Part shown: piece by piece, positions 1-13,500 of the stretch
How positions within the stretch are numbered: the stretch's first letter is position 1
Layout: every line of letters begins with the position of its first letter
From: Orthonyx spaldingii
Taxonomy: Eukaryota > Chordata > Aves > Passeriformes > Orthonychidae
DNA: 64,000 bases
NCBI GenBank assembly: GCA_013397795.1
Contig: VZTJ01001650.1
Span: 1,027,346-1,091,345, forward strand
Reading direction: 5' to 3'
Notes under the pieces: model-generated
Told to the model about the DNA's origin: nothing
Seen by the model: the letters and a program-made list of their open reading frames with translations, nothing else
The model's database searches: none
Translations under genes and position numbers: made by a program

Positions 1-1390
1 CCTGCTCTCCCTAGGAGCCACTCTCCCAGGCCATTCCTGCCCTAAACAGCCTCTCCAGATTCAGGACTCCATTTAAACTTGGGGTTTCCCACGTGCTTCC
101 CCATGAACTCCCATGCAGAAGCACTGTAGTTTGCAGCACGTAGTCCTGAGCAGACTTGGGTTCTAGTGAAATAGCAAAGCCCCCAACGCAGCAAGATTTC
201 TAGGGGGGATTTTCTTCATCTGAGCTCTGCCCAGTGGCACCTCCCAGACCCCAGCTGGGTGTTACCACAGATTGACCACACTCCGCTGTGCACCGGCTTA
301 ATTGACCCCTGTGCTGGAACTGCCAGGTATTTTCTTGGCAGAGAGATTTGCTTTCTGTTTAATTACTTTTCACAGAAACAGCATGTTTCTTGGTGGGGCA
401 GTGGGGGAAGTTGGCCCTGCTGTTTTATGGATGCTTGGGGTAGAGCTGTGAGGGAAAGTGGGTCGTGGGGCTCCACAACACTCGCTGGATTCATTAAATC
501 TCCCGTTCCTCGCTAAAATCTGCACTCGAGGAAGCCTTCCTGTCCGTGCTCCTGAGGAGGGGAGGAGAAGGGCTTTCCTTTGTGTCAAGCGGAGCATGCG
601 GAGAGCCAGGGAGAGCGAAAACTTGGAGTACTGGGATCCGTTTGCAGCCCCACATTTCTCCCTCAGTGTACAGCGAGGCCATGGCTGCTGGGCCATGCCT
701 GCCCAGCCCTTGTGATTGGGAATAGCGGCCTCTGGTTTTTAAGGAATGAACCGAAACTCCTTGTTTTGTTATGATGACTTACTGCAAGAGATATTTGGGG
801 AGACCAGTTCGTTGCATTTTCTTTCCATGAGCCGTTTGCTGCTGCTGCTGGAGCAGGGGAGCTTGGCGTTTAATTAAAACAGCCCCAGCAATCTGAATCA
901 CAGACTTGCATGTTTTTAAAATTGTAGCTGTTCCTGTTGTGCTGAGTCAAACTGGTTTGTCGGGATTAAGCGTCTCCGCCTGGGAGCCGCGCTGGGGGAA
1001 GGGTGCTGGGACGGCCCCGGGGTCGGAATCCCCATTCCCAGCTGGTGCAGACCGCAGGGTGGGTGTCAGCCTCCCCCGGAGGAGAACCCTGGGAAAGGGG
1101 GACTATACCCAAGGGCTGCGGTGGAGCTGGTGGTTGCCATTGCCGCAGGCTTCTCAGTGGTTGAAGCCATAATGAGCTGGCGTTGTTTCTGGGTCCGGCA
1201 TGTTCCCATGAAGCGTTTGGGGGATGGTAGGGATGGGGGTGCCCCTCCATGGCCAGGAATCTCCTCGGAGAGCCCCACGCCCCAGGGGATGAGCTGCAGT
1301 CTTGAAGGCCAGGCAGCCTGTTGCAGTGACACTCCCATCTGCCTGGGACCGTCCCATTTGAAGTCATGTTTTGATTTTTTTATTGCATTT

Positions 1391-1408
1391 TTGTTGTTGT
1401 TGTTGTTG
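1391..1408. repeat. TTG microsatellite
   Basis: Six perfect TTG units in EPHB3 intron 1. Confidence 0.95.
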
Positions 1409-4400
1409 CTCCGAACCCAGCCCTGTGCTCTGGCTGGGCGGTGCTGGCAGTGTGGCATGGGCCGTTCCCTCGCAGAGCTGAGCCCTAAGTGGGAGCCATT
1501 TTGTAGGGAGGGCAGGTGGGCATCCTGCCTGTAGAGAAACAGGCTTGTCACTGTTGGTGAAGCCTCATCCTGCTGCACTTGGGGACCATTATCACCCACC
1601 CTCAGCATGGCCACAGGGGAGTCATGGAGCTGAGCTGGGGAGTGGGGCAACATCCCCTTTTCGCAGGGCACGTCCCTTTCCCACAGTGCCGCCACTCCCA
1701 GAGGGACTGCATCCCTCCCCTGCTGCCCGCTTGCCCTTCAGCACAGCCCGGCCCTCCAGCCTGTGCTCCCTGAGCCAGGAGGTAGCGAGCCCAGCACTGG
1801 CTTCGCATGGCTGCCCCGCTGAAGAGGAACAGGAGCCATCTTGGGAGGAGGCTGGAGCGCAGCAGCAGGGCCGAGCACCGGCCCCATGGCCGCTCTCCAT
1901 GCACGTGCCAGCGTGTGCTGGCTGAGGGTCCCAGGCTGGGATGGGGGGGAGGATTTTGCTGGGGAGTTCTCTTTATTTTATTTTTGCCTATCGCTAAGCC
2001 CTGCTGGGCTGTGGGGCCTGGCGTTTCTCATGCATGTGACAGTAGCTGTTGACAAACACCTGTTTCCTACCCCCCTCCCCAGGAATGCCCCAGGGGCCCT
2101 GCGGGGGCTGCGGTGCTGGAGGGGTGGGCAGCAGGGATGTCCCCTCCCAGGGGAGCCCTCCCCCAGGATTCTCCTGCGCAGTGGCAGCTGTGGGGGGATT
2201 TGAGCCGCCCTGTTCCTCTGTGAGGTGTAGCTGTTGCACAGGGCTGCTAAAATCCATCCCTGTCCCAGTGTCCCCTCCACCCAGTCCTGCATCTCTTGGG
2301 TGCTCAGTGCCTGCCCAGCAAAGGCTGGGGCGCAGAGGGACCCCGCGGGGAGGAGGGGCACACACACGCGGCGTGCTATCCAAGGCCTTTTTTTATTAAT
2401 GAGAAAAATGTGCAAGGCTTGAACGATCGCCAGGAACAGATTTATTCTAGTTCCCCAGAAATTAAACCGAAATGAAGGAGCGAGTCAGCCCGGCCCGGCA
2501 CCCCCTCCTGACTCTGTGCTTGTTTTAACTTTGGAAGAATCTGACTTTGGGAGTGGGGGAGGTGGAGGAGGGAGGGGGGGCAATATTTGGGTTTAAGCAG
2601 TTCCAGATGGGCTTGGTGCTCTCGGAGAGCTGAGGAAGCGAGCAGAGAGCAGCGCGGAGATTTGGGTAACTGCCCCAGGCAGTAGAGAGGAGGGAGATCT
2701 TGGCAGAAACTCTCACTCTGCGCTGCCGGGATGGGATGGAGCTTGGCAGCCGAGCTGCCCGTCTGTGGGGCAAGCCTTTGGATGTGCACTGAGTAACCTT
2801 TTTTGGGGAAGGGGTGGGGTTTTTTTTCTTTTAAATATCATTACTCCTTCTCTGGGCACTTTCCAAAAGTACAACCTGGAAAAAAATGAAGCTGGAGGGG
2901 GAGAGGGGCCTTTTGGATCTCAGCCTGACGCAAGCAGTTGCCCTGCAGAGGAAGGTCTGCAGTACCGACTGTCTTTTCTTCCTTCCCCTGAGGACTTCGG
3001 GGCTCTTCATCCACCCACACCAGGCCAGCGCAGCTTGGTGGCCCCGTGGGGACACCTGCCCCATGAAACCACAGCCACAGGGCAATGGGATCGCAGAGAG
3101 AGGTGGCAGTAGTGTCCCCATCGTAACATGTCCTGGAAACAAGGGTGGTTTTGCAGGCCAATTTGCTGCCTATGTCCCAGTCAATGGTGTTCGTGGCTCG
3201 AACAGGTCTGGTGTCTCCTGATCAGATGAGTTATTTCTGTGGCAGCAGAGGACAGCAGCAGGGCCATTCCTGCTGGGGACGGTGACCTATAAATCTGTCC
3301 TGCCTGCTGGCCTTAGAGCTCCTGCCCGCCTGGCACGGCTGGTCACATTGTCCCTATGGCAGAGAGCTGCAGCAGGCAGCCCCTTCCCATGGGCCAGGCA
3401 GGGACATTCCTGTCCCAGGTGGGCAGCCTGGCAACAGGCAGAGATGAGAGGATGTCTGTGGGATCTGTCCGTTCCACTTTGCACACATCCTGGCACAGCA
3501 AAAGCATCTTTTCCTTCTGGACGAGCTGAAGCAGCAAGTACCAGGGCACATCCACCACGTGGGCAGGGATGGCAACTCTTCCTTGGCCAGGCTGACCCTG
3601 GCATAGCACGCTGGGCTCTAACATCCGAAATCCCCGTGGTATTAATAGAACAGTAATTGCAGTGCAGGGCTGGGCTCGGGCAGCTGGCTCCCGTCCTCTC
3701 CCAGTGTCGGTACAGCCTTTCTGCAGGACCAGGGCCTGGCAGTGGGACCTGGCAGGCTTTGGGCAGCGGGCTGCATGTGTCCTTGGTGTGCAGCTGGAGG
3801 GCAGAAGCTGCTCTCCTGCAAAAGTCCCAGGCTCCGAGTGCTGTACTTTGGATGGGGGGTGCACACAGAGTGACGCTGGCGGGTGCTGGAGCCCAGCTTG
3901 GCACAGCCCTGTTCATAAAACGGTAGAAATCTGCCCTTCCTGCCTTGATCAGTGCGTGACCAGGCAGAAAGGAGCACCCATTCCTCCCTGCATCCCAGCC
4001 ACTGCCACTTGATCTGCCTTTTGCAGAGCTGGCACCTGTCCTCTCTCACATGCTTCAGTCTGTCTCACAGCCGTCAGGAAACAGCTTCTGGTGAGGAGCA
4101 CGTGGCCGGAAAACCCTCTTCAGCCAGTTAGCGGATGGTGGGTTAGTGACAGGGCAAGGCTGGATGGAGGGAGCATTCCTGTCCCCCTCCACCCCACGTG
4201 CCAGGCAGCTCCCAGTCATCTGGGATCTGGATCTGACCAGTGCAGAAGGTGCAGGACATTGGGATCGGATGGGGAGAACTATGAAGAGAGATGCAGTAGG
4301 TCAGTGGCTCAGAGCCATGGGACCGTCTCCTGGCTTGAGGTTAATACCCCAATATAGGTGTGGGATTGGGAAATGAAGGATGCATCCTTGGAGCGTCCTT

Positions 4401-6200
4401 GGAATTGGAGTGTTGGGCCCTGCTGGTGGGCTGGAACTGGCAGTGGTGAATGACACTGGGACTGGCAGTGCTGCCCACCCCTGGCTGGTCTCTTTGGGCA
4501 GGGACTGCCTGGCTTGGTGTGTGCATGCGCCCTGTATGTGCAGAGGGGCCTTAATCTCAGTTGGGGCCTCTGGGCCCTGCCATAATGCAGAAATAATGAG
4601 TCTATTATTAAGTGCCCACAGTACTTCTTCACTCTGGTGGCTCGCCTCCAGCAGCAGGCAGAACCTGCCCCGCTTGAAGTGGATGTGTCATCATTTGCCT
4701 CAGCAAATCCGATCCCCTTTGATGATGGGCCAAACGCCCTTGGCATGAAGGGCCACAGCTGTGATACAGGCCCCTTTTTTTTCATTCTTCCCCTCATCTC
4801 TTCCCTTTGTTCCTAGTTCATTGGCAAGTCACTGGCTTGCCTCGGACCTGGAACAAGTGGACGTTGGTGGTCATGGGCAGTCAGAGCCCCCGTGCCCCCC
4901 TGGAGAGGGATGGGGTGGAGGGCCAGCTCCCACAACAGCCTCGCGTCTTCCCCCTCGGCGCTGGGGAACAGCAGGCGCCCTGCTCGGCATAAGGACAGGT
5001 TCCCAGCGTGGGCGGTGATAGGGAGTGCTCCAGCCCTTCCCTTGGGCTGAACCGCACTGCCTGGCCTGCCCGGCCTGACAGTCGGGGAGGGCAAGGGTGG
5101 GACCAGCACAGTCCCTTGGCCTTGCGCTGGGCGCTAGGGTAGACCGGTGTGCCAGGGGTGCCCAGAAGAGATGGGATTCCTGGGGGAGGATGAGGGCATG
5201 TGAGCTGTGCAGCATGCTGGCAGTGCTGCCAGCCCCATCCCTGCAGAGGGAACTGGCAGAGAGTGCCTGCTAGAACCTTCCCCAGGCTCCCAAACCCCAT
5301 GCCTGGCACCTCCACCATGGGTACCCCCTGAGCACCAGGGGTGCCTGCTAGTGCCCTGCCTACTGCTTCCTACCCTGCTGCAGCCTTCCTCCCTGCTCTC
5401 CTGGCTCTTGACTGCATCAGCAAGAGCCTCTCCTCCCTGCAGTGCAGCTCTGGCACAAGGAGCTGCCAAGTGCCGAAACCTCCCAGGACGCCACGTCCTG
5501 TGCTCCAAAGCTGCTGTTCATGGTGTGCTCCATCCATGGAGCATGTGGGCTGAGTGGACCGGAGAGCTTCCTGAACGCAGGCGGCTTGTGGATTCCCCTA
5601 GCCTTGGAGCAGGGATGTCCCCTGCCTGGGAGGAGGATGGCTACAGGGTTTAGCTGGGGTCAGAGGGGGAAGAACCCTCCTGGATGAGGAGGAGGAGGGA
5701 TCTGGGTGAGCTGCATGCTTCAAGAAAACATGTTGCGGGGTCTCCCAGACCTGATGCGCTCACAGGGCGCTCCTGTGGCTCAGCTTTTGTGTACAGAACG
5801 CTTGTCAGCGGGAAAAGTGCAACCTCAGGTTCTCTCCCACAGGCAGCTCTTTGTTCCCAGATAAAGGACCTTACACCAAAGGCCCTTTGTGCCGCTGCTC
5901 AGAACAGTGCTGGGATTAATTGTACCGATAGGTGCTTGAATGGGGAGCATGCAAGGCCACTCACTCCTGGCGTAATTATCTTCAAAACCGAGAAGGAAAT
6001 TAAAATATGCAGAGAGATGCCCCTTTTGGTGGCTTTTTGACTAGCAGGCAGTCTCCAAGATTTAAAGTGCATCTCTAAACAAGCTAGCTTTCTTTCCAGA
6101 GGAGAAAAGCATGGCAATGAGGAGTAGAGGCATCTAGCACTACCGTTAGCCACCGTGGTGGAAGCCATGCCATGTCCTGGGGCAAATGGCCCAGCCATGG

Positions 6201-6295
6201 ATGGCATCTGCAGGAGCTCAGCATGGGGTGGGTGGCCACATAAGGCCGGTCTGGGCCACTTGCTCCATGCTGAGCTCCTGAAGACATGGTGCCAT
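6201..6295. repeat. Foldback (imperfect inverted repeat) in EPHB3 intron 1
   Basis: Arms of 16 perfectly complementary bases, 6211-6226 and 6265-6280, enclose a 38-base loop. The loop carries its own complementary hexamers (6232-6237 with 6254-6259). An outer pair, ATGGCA at 6201-6206 with TGCCAT at 6290-6295, extends the stem with bulges. A transcript from either strand could form a hairpin of roughly 95 nt. Confidence 0.8.
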
Positions 6296-9200
6296 GGTGT
6301 GCGTAGCTCCCAGAGAGCATGGGCACGTTGCAGAACAGGTTTCTCTGTTTGCAGCAAGGTTGCATGGGTGTCTTTACTAACTTTTCTCCCTTGCCTTCTT
6401 CCAGGATGCTCTGGAGTTGCATGAGCTGCCTTCTCCCCATCGGGGCAAAGAGCTGGCATCCTACATTGCCAGCATATCCTGATAAAAGCCATCAGTCCAC
6501 GTATTCAAAGAAGAGAACGTTCAAAGTGGAGCTTATTGGTGGAGACGATTGAGTCTTCCCCAGTGGCTTCATCTTGAAAGAATTTTGATATTTCCCCCCC
6601 TTTTCTGGCTCAGCCATCGCTGCCGCGCACGTCTGCCGCTCAACAGCGCGAGACGGGCTCTCTGGGCCTCTTAAGGGGGGAGTTCAAACGTTTTTGCTGG
6701 CCTCAGACCATGCATGCCGCATTCCTGAGCCTCAGCACCGGGAGAAAGAGGTCCCCGGCTCCAGATGGGTCCTTGCCAGGGCTTCAAACACCTAGTGAAC
6801 TGCTGGGGACTCTGTGGAGGTGATGGGAGGGCTGCTGGTAGGGAACCCCTCATCTTTGCAGCTTGGGGTGTGCTTGGGAGGAGACGTGCAGGGCAGGGAG
6901 GAGGCAGCCAGAATGATGCTCACAGCCCTGTCAAAGGAGTAAGAATCTTTCCCTGTCCCAGGATCCCACTCTGCCATGGAACTCCTGCTTCTTTGTGGAG
7001 TCAACCATGGCCGGCTGCACTTGCTGAGCACAGGGAGGCTCCTGCTCCATCCCTTGCTTTTGCCCAGCTGAAGGTAAGGAGAGGACAACTCCCAGCGCTG
7101 CAGACAGTGATAAAGCAAGCCTTAGGGTGACTTCCCCAAGCTGGCGAAATTGGGAGCCAATTTCCCGTTGACTAATGGGACCAGGCTCTTGCTGTGGTGT
7201 GCGGGATTGAAGTGGCTTTGACTCACTCTTCAGCCAGCCCTGACGCCGTTCACGTCCCTCCACAGCACCTGCAGACCTGAACTGCGCCGGGAAATCACGG
7301 GTGACACCTCTCAGCCCACCTCTGGCACCATGGGCCGGAGGGAGAGAGCAGCTGATTGCTAGTGCTAGAGAGCCTTGTGCTTGGGCTCCCCAGCCCTGAA
7401 CACTCACATGCCCTTTCATGGGGGGCCAGTGCTTGGTGTGCCCCAGTGTTTTTAGGAGAGAGGACCTGGTTCAGGGCCAGGCCACTGTGAGAGCTCTGCG
7501 GCAGCTTTAAGGGCAGAGAGCGGTTTCTGCGGCTCAGCTCAGCATGTGCCACTAGCCCCTGGACCACACAGCACAGAAGCCCACAGGGCCTTCTGCCCAC
7601 AGGACCTTCACAGTGGCAGGCTGCAAGGGTCTGGGAGGCTCCACTGATCCCACCTGGGTCACTCCCGTGGCTGCAGGAAACCCCCTCTGCCCTCTCTGCT
7701 CAGCCTGTTTCCTTTAGCCGAGTTGCTCAGTGATTTTTTTTTTATTATTATTTCCCCTCCCCGCTCTCTCTATGTGGTTTACGTGGCTCTAACGCCAGCA
7801 GCCAGCTTGGGTCTGTCAGTTTTTTCTCTCCTCTGCTGGTCAGATGGCAGATGCTGCCAAATTAGGATGCAGGCAGTGAGCCTCCTGTCCAAGCTGAGGT
7901 TCTACTCATGGCCAACACTCAAGGGGAAGGACGCTGCCAGAGGGGACGACTGCCATGGCAAAGGGCTTCCTACATGGGGCCTGCTGCTGTGCAGGAGAGT
8001 TCCTGCATATCCTGGGCAGGTTTGGGAAGCGAATACCCACCGTGGTCTGGTCAGTCCAAGCTATGCTGTGGCTTGCCACAGCATCCTTGTGTCGCTCTAC
8101 TTGCGGGCACACCCTGCCACCCAGATCCCCAACTCCCCAGCCTGACTCACCACCACAGCTGCTCATCCATCAGCAGCCCCAGCCCAAAGCACACAGGGCA
8201 TCCCTTCCCTGCTCCTCCTGCAGAAACACCCCCCAGATGGCCGTGCCAGCCGCAGGGCCCTGCACTGGCTGGACCCGCACGGAGTTGGCAGCCCCGCACT
8301 GTGAGCATTGAGCACACGCTTGGCTCTGCTCACCGCCAGCACGGCGTGTCTGGGCCTTCACAGCACCGCTGTGCCCTTATTAGGGCAGCCAGCACAGGGC
8401 CTGTCCCTTGGAGAGGTGTGGGCAGCCCCCTTCTGGAACCTGTTCCCCCATCATCTGTCACTGCCTGCCCACCCTGGCAGCCACCCCGTGCAGGGGTCTG
8501 GGAAGTGCAGCAGCATCGCCAGTGGTCTTGTGGCCATGTAGAGCCACGCTTGGGATCCTGCCAGGGTTCAGGAACTGATGGTGTGGGAAATGGGAAAAGA
8601 GAGAGATGGTGGCTTTCTGTGTCCACTGGGCTGTGGGATCGAGCAGAAGCTGCCTTATGGGTGCACAGACCCATTCTGCCCATCCTGTGTCCTAACCCTC
8701 CTGCATTACCTTCTTGGCAGAGGACTTCTTCCTTCTTTCCCTCTGGTTTTGCCAGGTGCCCCTAGTTTGTGTTCTTGAGAAACAGCAAATAACCACTGCC
8801 CAGTAACCATCTCTGCAGTGGTGTCTGTTGTAGATGCTGCCCCTCTGCACCTCTCCTGATGGGGAGCTGGCACCATGAGAGGTTTTCCTCCCTCTGTCCC
8901 CAGTGCCATGCCCACTGCTAGTGCCACCAGCCGAAATTGGGACTGTGTGATTGCTCCAGGTGAACAGCCTGGGCGAGAAGCAGGCTCACTGGCCCAGCTG
9001 GGAACCTGGCAAGCCACGAGGCAGGTCAGAGAGCCCACATGTCCCCGAATGTGCTTGTTTATCTGTGCCGCAGTGGCACCCACAGCCTGTGCTCCCAGCC
9101 TGTCTGTGGGTGCTGGCTTGGGAGCTGCTGGCGGGTCTCCCCGGGGTGGGACACGGGAAGAAGGTGTTTACTTCCAGTCAGACTTCATCCGAAACCCTGC

Positions 9201-10543
9201 GATGCGTGAATGCTTCCTTCCTCCTCCACACTTCCTCCCTGGCTGGGTCAGCCCAGGGTTTTCCTGGGGTGGAAGGAAAGAAGCTGAAACTGCCTTTTGC
9301 TGTGGGGCTAGGCCATAGTGTTAGCACAACTGAGCTGCCCTGGCACATCCTTGTGCCCCAGCCGGCAAGAGTGAGCGGTTCCCAGCCCGCTGCTGGCTCT
9401 GGGAGAGTTGTGGCTCCCTGCCCTTCATCTCGAGCCTGGGTGGGCTGAGAAGTGGACAGATGGATGGGCAGCCCTTGGGGAGCTGCACAGGGTTTGGGAT
9501 GGGGCCATGCTTGTGGCTGGGGATGCCCTCATCATGGAGGTGGTGCTGGTCCTGGGTCCTGCTCGATGCAGGCAGCAAAGCCCCCCTGAGCACACCAGGG
9601 TCTTGAGGCATTTGCACCCCTCTTCTGCCAACCCCCCCCCCTAGGCAGCAGAAGGTCCAGAGAACCCCGGGGTGCCTGCTCCCCTCCAAACAGCCTAAGG
9701 GCCATCCCTGGAGTGGGGCTCACGAGACCAGCAACTCACAGAGGGGCTGTTGGCCCCTGAGCATTATCAGTGTGCTCTCTTGCTTGCGTTTCGCTCCCAG
9801 TTTTTGCGCGTGGTGCTCGCGCGGAGCCACGCGGCTCAGCCCGGGATTTAGCGACAGCTGCCTGCAGTTGCAGCTCTTCCCAGACAAGCGTCTCGCTCCC
9901 CCAAGGCTGGGGCTGGGGCTGTTTGGGGAATGCTGCTGGGGTGGTTTGTCTTGTAGTCTGCTCCAGGAATGTTGGCCAGACGGTCAAATTCTTCTCCCCT
10001 CTTGTAAAATGAGTGATGTGGGGCGTCTCTGGGAGAGCAGCCTGCCAGTCCCTCCTCCTCTGGATAAACCTGCCTGGCCCGCACCGCCCTGTCATGGGAA
10101 CAGGCCCTTTCAACCCCAGCCACAGTAAATACGCGCCCTGCCAAAGCAGAGGGGGAGGGTGCGGAAAGGGGCGCCCAGTCTTCCTACTTTGGCACCCCCT
10201 GCGCTGGCTGGGGGGCACGTTTGGCTGTGCTGGTGGCTGGGGACGGCAGCCTGTCCCCATCTCTCCCTTGCCACCTGGCCAGCTCCTTGTCCTGCCGCTT
10301 GCCTGCTCCAGCACAGCTCTCCGGGGACGCCTCGCTCTTCCTGTTCTCTTGACAGGAGAAGAGAAATCTGGAGTCTGTCTGCGCCGCTCCCCCCTCCTCC
10401 CACCATGTCTCACCCCCCAAGTTGCTGTTTTCTACAGAAATGTCAGGCTCAGCTCTACTCTCCCCCACTCCTCCTGGGTTATTTCCCCTCTAATCTTGGC
10501 CTTCATCTCCAATTACTTCTTTCTCTCCTTCCTTTCTCTCCAG

Positions 10544-13500
10544 AGACCCTGATGGACACGAAGTGGGTGACCTCTGAGTTGGCATGGACAACTCATCCGG
10601 AGACAGGGGTAAGTTTGGAACCAGCCCTGGTCCTGACCTCCAAGGGGCAAGGTTGGCCTTGGCCCCATGGGAATCATGGTTGCTCACCAGTATCTTTGTG
10701 AAGCTGGCTGCATCTTTCCCCTTCCCTCCTGTGCTTATCCTTGCCTCGTGAAACCATCTCCTCCTGACTCCATGCCAGCGGAGTGGGAGTGCCATGGTCC
10801 CTGGCCTGGGTTGCTCTTAGTCACCTTGATGACCAGGAGGGTTGTGACGGGTGGAGGTGCAGCTGCTGCTCTTCCCTGTTGACTGTTGCCTGTTGCCTGT
10901 TCCCCCCCCACCCTGTGCCGTTCACGATGCATCCATGGCGCTGATGTCCTTGGCTGGGGATCTAACCCTTTCCCTCTCAATCACAGTGGGAAGAAGTCAG
11001 TGGTTACGATGAGGCCATGAACCCTATCCGCACCTACCAGGTCTGCAACGTACGAGAGGCCAACCAGAACAACTGGCTTCGTACCAAATTCATCCAGCGC
11101 CAGGATGTCCAGCGCGTCTACGTGGAGCTGAAGTTCACTGTGCGGGACTGCAACAGCATCCCTAACATCCCTGGCTCCTGCAAAGAGACCTTCAACCTCT
11201 TCTATTACGAGTCAGATACGGATTCTGCCTCTGCAAACAGCCCTTTTTGGATGGAGAACCCCTATATTAAAGTGGATACAATTGCCCCAGATGAGAGTTT
11301 CTCCAAGCTGGAATCTGGCCGCGTGAACACCAAGGTGCGCAGCTTTGGCCCTCTCTCCAAGAATGGTTTTTACCTCGCCTTCCAAGACCTGGGAGCCTGC
11401 ATGTCCCTCATCTCCGTCCGGGCTTTCTACAAGAAATGCTCCAACACCATTGCTGGCTTTGCTGTCTTCCCGGAGACTTTAACGGGGGCCGAGCCCACTT
11501 CCCTGGTCATCGCCCCGGGCACCTGCATCCCCAATGCGGTGGAGGTGTCTGTGCCCCTCAAGCTGTACTGCAACGGCGACGGCGAGTGGATGGTACCCGT
11601 GGGAGCGTGCACGTGTGCTGCTGGATATGAGCCCACCATGAAGGATACCCAGTGCCAAGGTACGTGCATGGCAGAGTGATCATGGCTTTTGTCCCCGTGG
11701 GTGCGTTGATGTGAAGGAGGTGGTTTTGCGTTGAGCTCAGTCTGGTTTTGGATGCTTTTCCCTGATGAAGGAGCAGGGTGATATCTCAGAGGACTGGTGT
11801 GCAGTTTGACTCCGAAGCCTTAAAGCCTTCTTGGTCTGGACTCGTGTGGTGTCTGCTGGGACACCCTGGTGAGCAACCACCGGGGCTACCCTCTGTGGGA
11901 CACATCTCCTTGCACGGAGCTGCAGTTCAGGGCATGGTCCTCGGCAGGGATCCAGCACATTTAAACCCTTGAGGATTACCAGAATCTCTCTCTCACCCCT
12001 GCTGCTGTATCCAGCATTTTCCCTCTCTCCCTCCTGCAGTGCTCCTGGCTGGGGCGAGTGATTGTTCTTGGCAACTGTGATTTCACGCTGCTTGTGCGGA
12101 GGCACTCGGGAGCCCTGGTGGTGAGCAGGGCTCCGCTGTGGGAGAAGCCATGCTGATGCATGCTCCCCCTGCCAGCACTGAAAGCTTGCAGCATGGATGG
12201 TAGGGAGCAGCATGAAGACAGGGGATCTGACGCTCCCTGTTCTTGCTGGAAGGGAAGGAAACGTATCCTGCACATGGAGATATGGGGGATGGAAAGCCAC
12301 CTTAGCAGCGGGATAGCTCTGCGTGGGTCCTGCAGCTGCCGTGCTCTCCCACGACAGCTTTGGTGTTGCTGTTTAACCCCAGCTCGGGTGTGTTGATAAG
12401 GAAAAATCTCTGGATAGATGTTGCACTCCCTTGGGGTGATTTTTTTCTTGGGAGCTGTCTCTGGCAGGCAGGACCCTGCTCTGGGGTGGCTGGGGTTTAG
12501 GGCAGAAAGGTTGCCGTTCCCTTTGGCTGCAGGCATTGCACAGGGAGTGGGATGCTGGCTGGGCCCCCAGCACTGGATGCCTTGTGCTCGCCGATGACGG
12601 GATGCTTGGCACCGGCCCTTTGCTCTTGGCAGGGGCCGTGTGATTTGGGATGGCCTGTGACGTGTGGCTTGGGCCAGGCTGGCCTCCCCGTTGGCTTTGG
12701 GAGCAGCATAGCTGATGGCCATGCCACTGTGGCTAGCTAGGGAGAGCTCAGTCTGCACAGGGCCACAGCTCTGCTGGGCATCCAGAGCCTCCAGCACCGT
12801 CAGTGCCAGCACAGCCCTGACTTCAGTGCCACAGCCCCCTGCATCAGTCCTGTGAGCAGCCAATCTGGCTCCTCCTGAGCAGATGGACACCAGTGCCAGG
12901 CATCCATCCGCACTTAAAACTGCACTGAGGTCCATGCTCCTGGGGAGCTGCTTTCCTTCTTGCTTGGACTAGGAGATCTTAGACCATACACGATGTTGGC
13001 TCTTTCCCAGCAGAGAGCGGGGTTTGGGCACAAGGTGACGCAGTTTCCAGCCAGCACCGGGGCTGTGCTGAGGAGGGGCATCCCAAGGCAGGACTGAGAG
13101 CTCCTCAGATTAGGCTCAGGAGCCTGGGGCAAGATCCGGTCTCCACATCCCCCAAGTTGGACAGACCCCCGTGTGGCGGCTTTCCCAGTGCCTTTGATTT
13201 CCCACCAAGCCCCAGCTTCTGCTGCAGCAGGCAGGGAAGCCACGCTGGGCCATGGGCACATCTCCATCCGGCAGCCTGCCTTCTCGCTGGGCAGAAGCGG
13301 CGGTGTCCTCACGTTTCTCTGGGAAAGTTGCGCTGCGCTTGTAGGATCAGATTTTCCGCCATATGATCGTGTGTTTTAAGTGGAAACAGCTGAAGAAGGG
13401 CTGGGAGAAGCCGGAGCTGCATCTCCTTTTCTCCCCTTGGCTGGATGTTCCCTTGCTCCATTTCAACAGTCCAGCACCACCGAGAAGTCTCCCAGCCCCT

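Larger units (their letters stand above)
1..10543 (+). other. EPHB3: EPHB3 intron 1 (partial), no exon recognised
   Basis: No signal-peptide exon with a usable donor is visible here, and the first recognisable EPHB3 exon begins at 10544 in phase 1. The stretch is therefore read as the 3' part of intron 1, with exon 1 and the promoter left of the window. It contains a TTG microsatellite (1391-1408), a foldback at 6201-6295 and an AT-rich island around 5880-6050 with a TAATTA core. Otherwise it is ordinary GC-rich intronic sequence. The intron assignment is inferred; a first exon could only be excluded with transcript data. Confidence 0.6.

Noticed and set aside
7908..8765. 285-codon plus-strand open frame
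   Set aside because: Pro/Ser-rich chance frame in intron 1. Overlapping frames on both strands are equally long and none shows a domain.
1..10543. EPHB3 exon 1 within the window
   Set aside because: No ATG followed by a Leu-rich signal peptide and a phase-1 donor could be found, so exon 1 is taken to lie upstream.
11976..12935. 319-codon minus-strand open frame in the EPHB3 intron
   Set aside because: Low-complexity, no family resemblance, no splice partners, and entirely inside an intron of a well-supported gene. GC-rich DNA gives such frames by chance.
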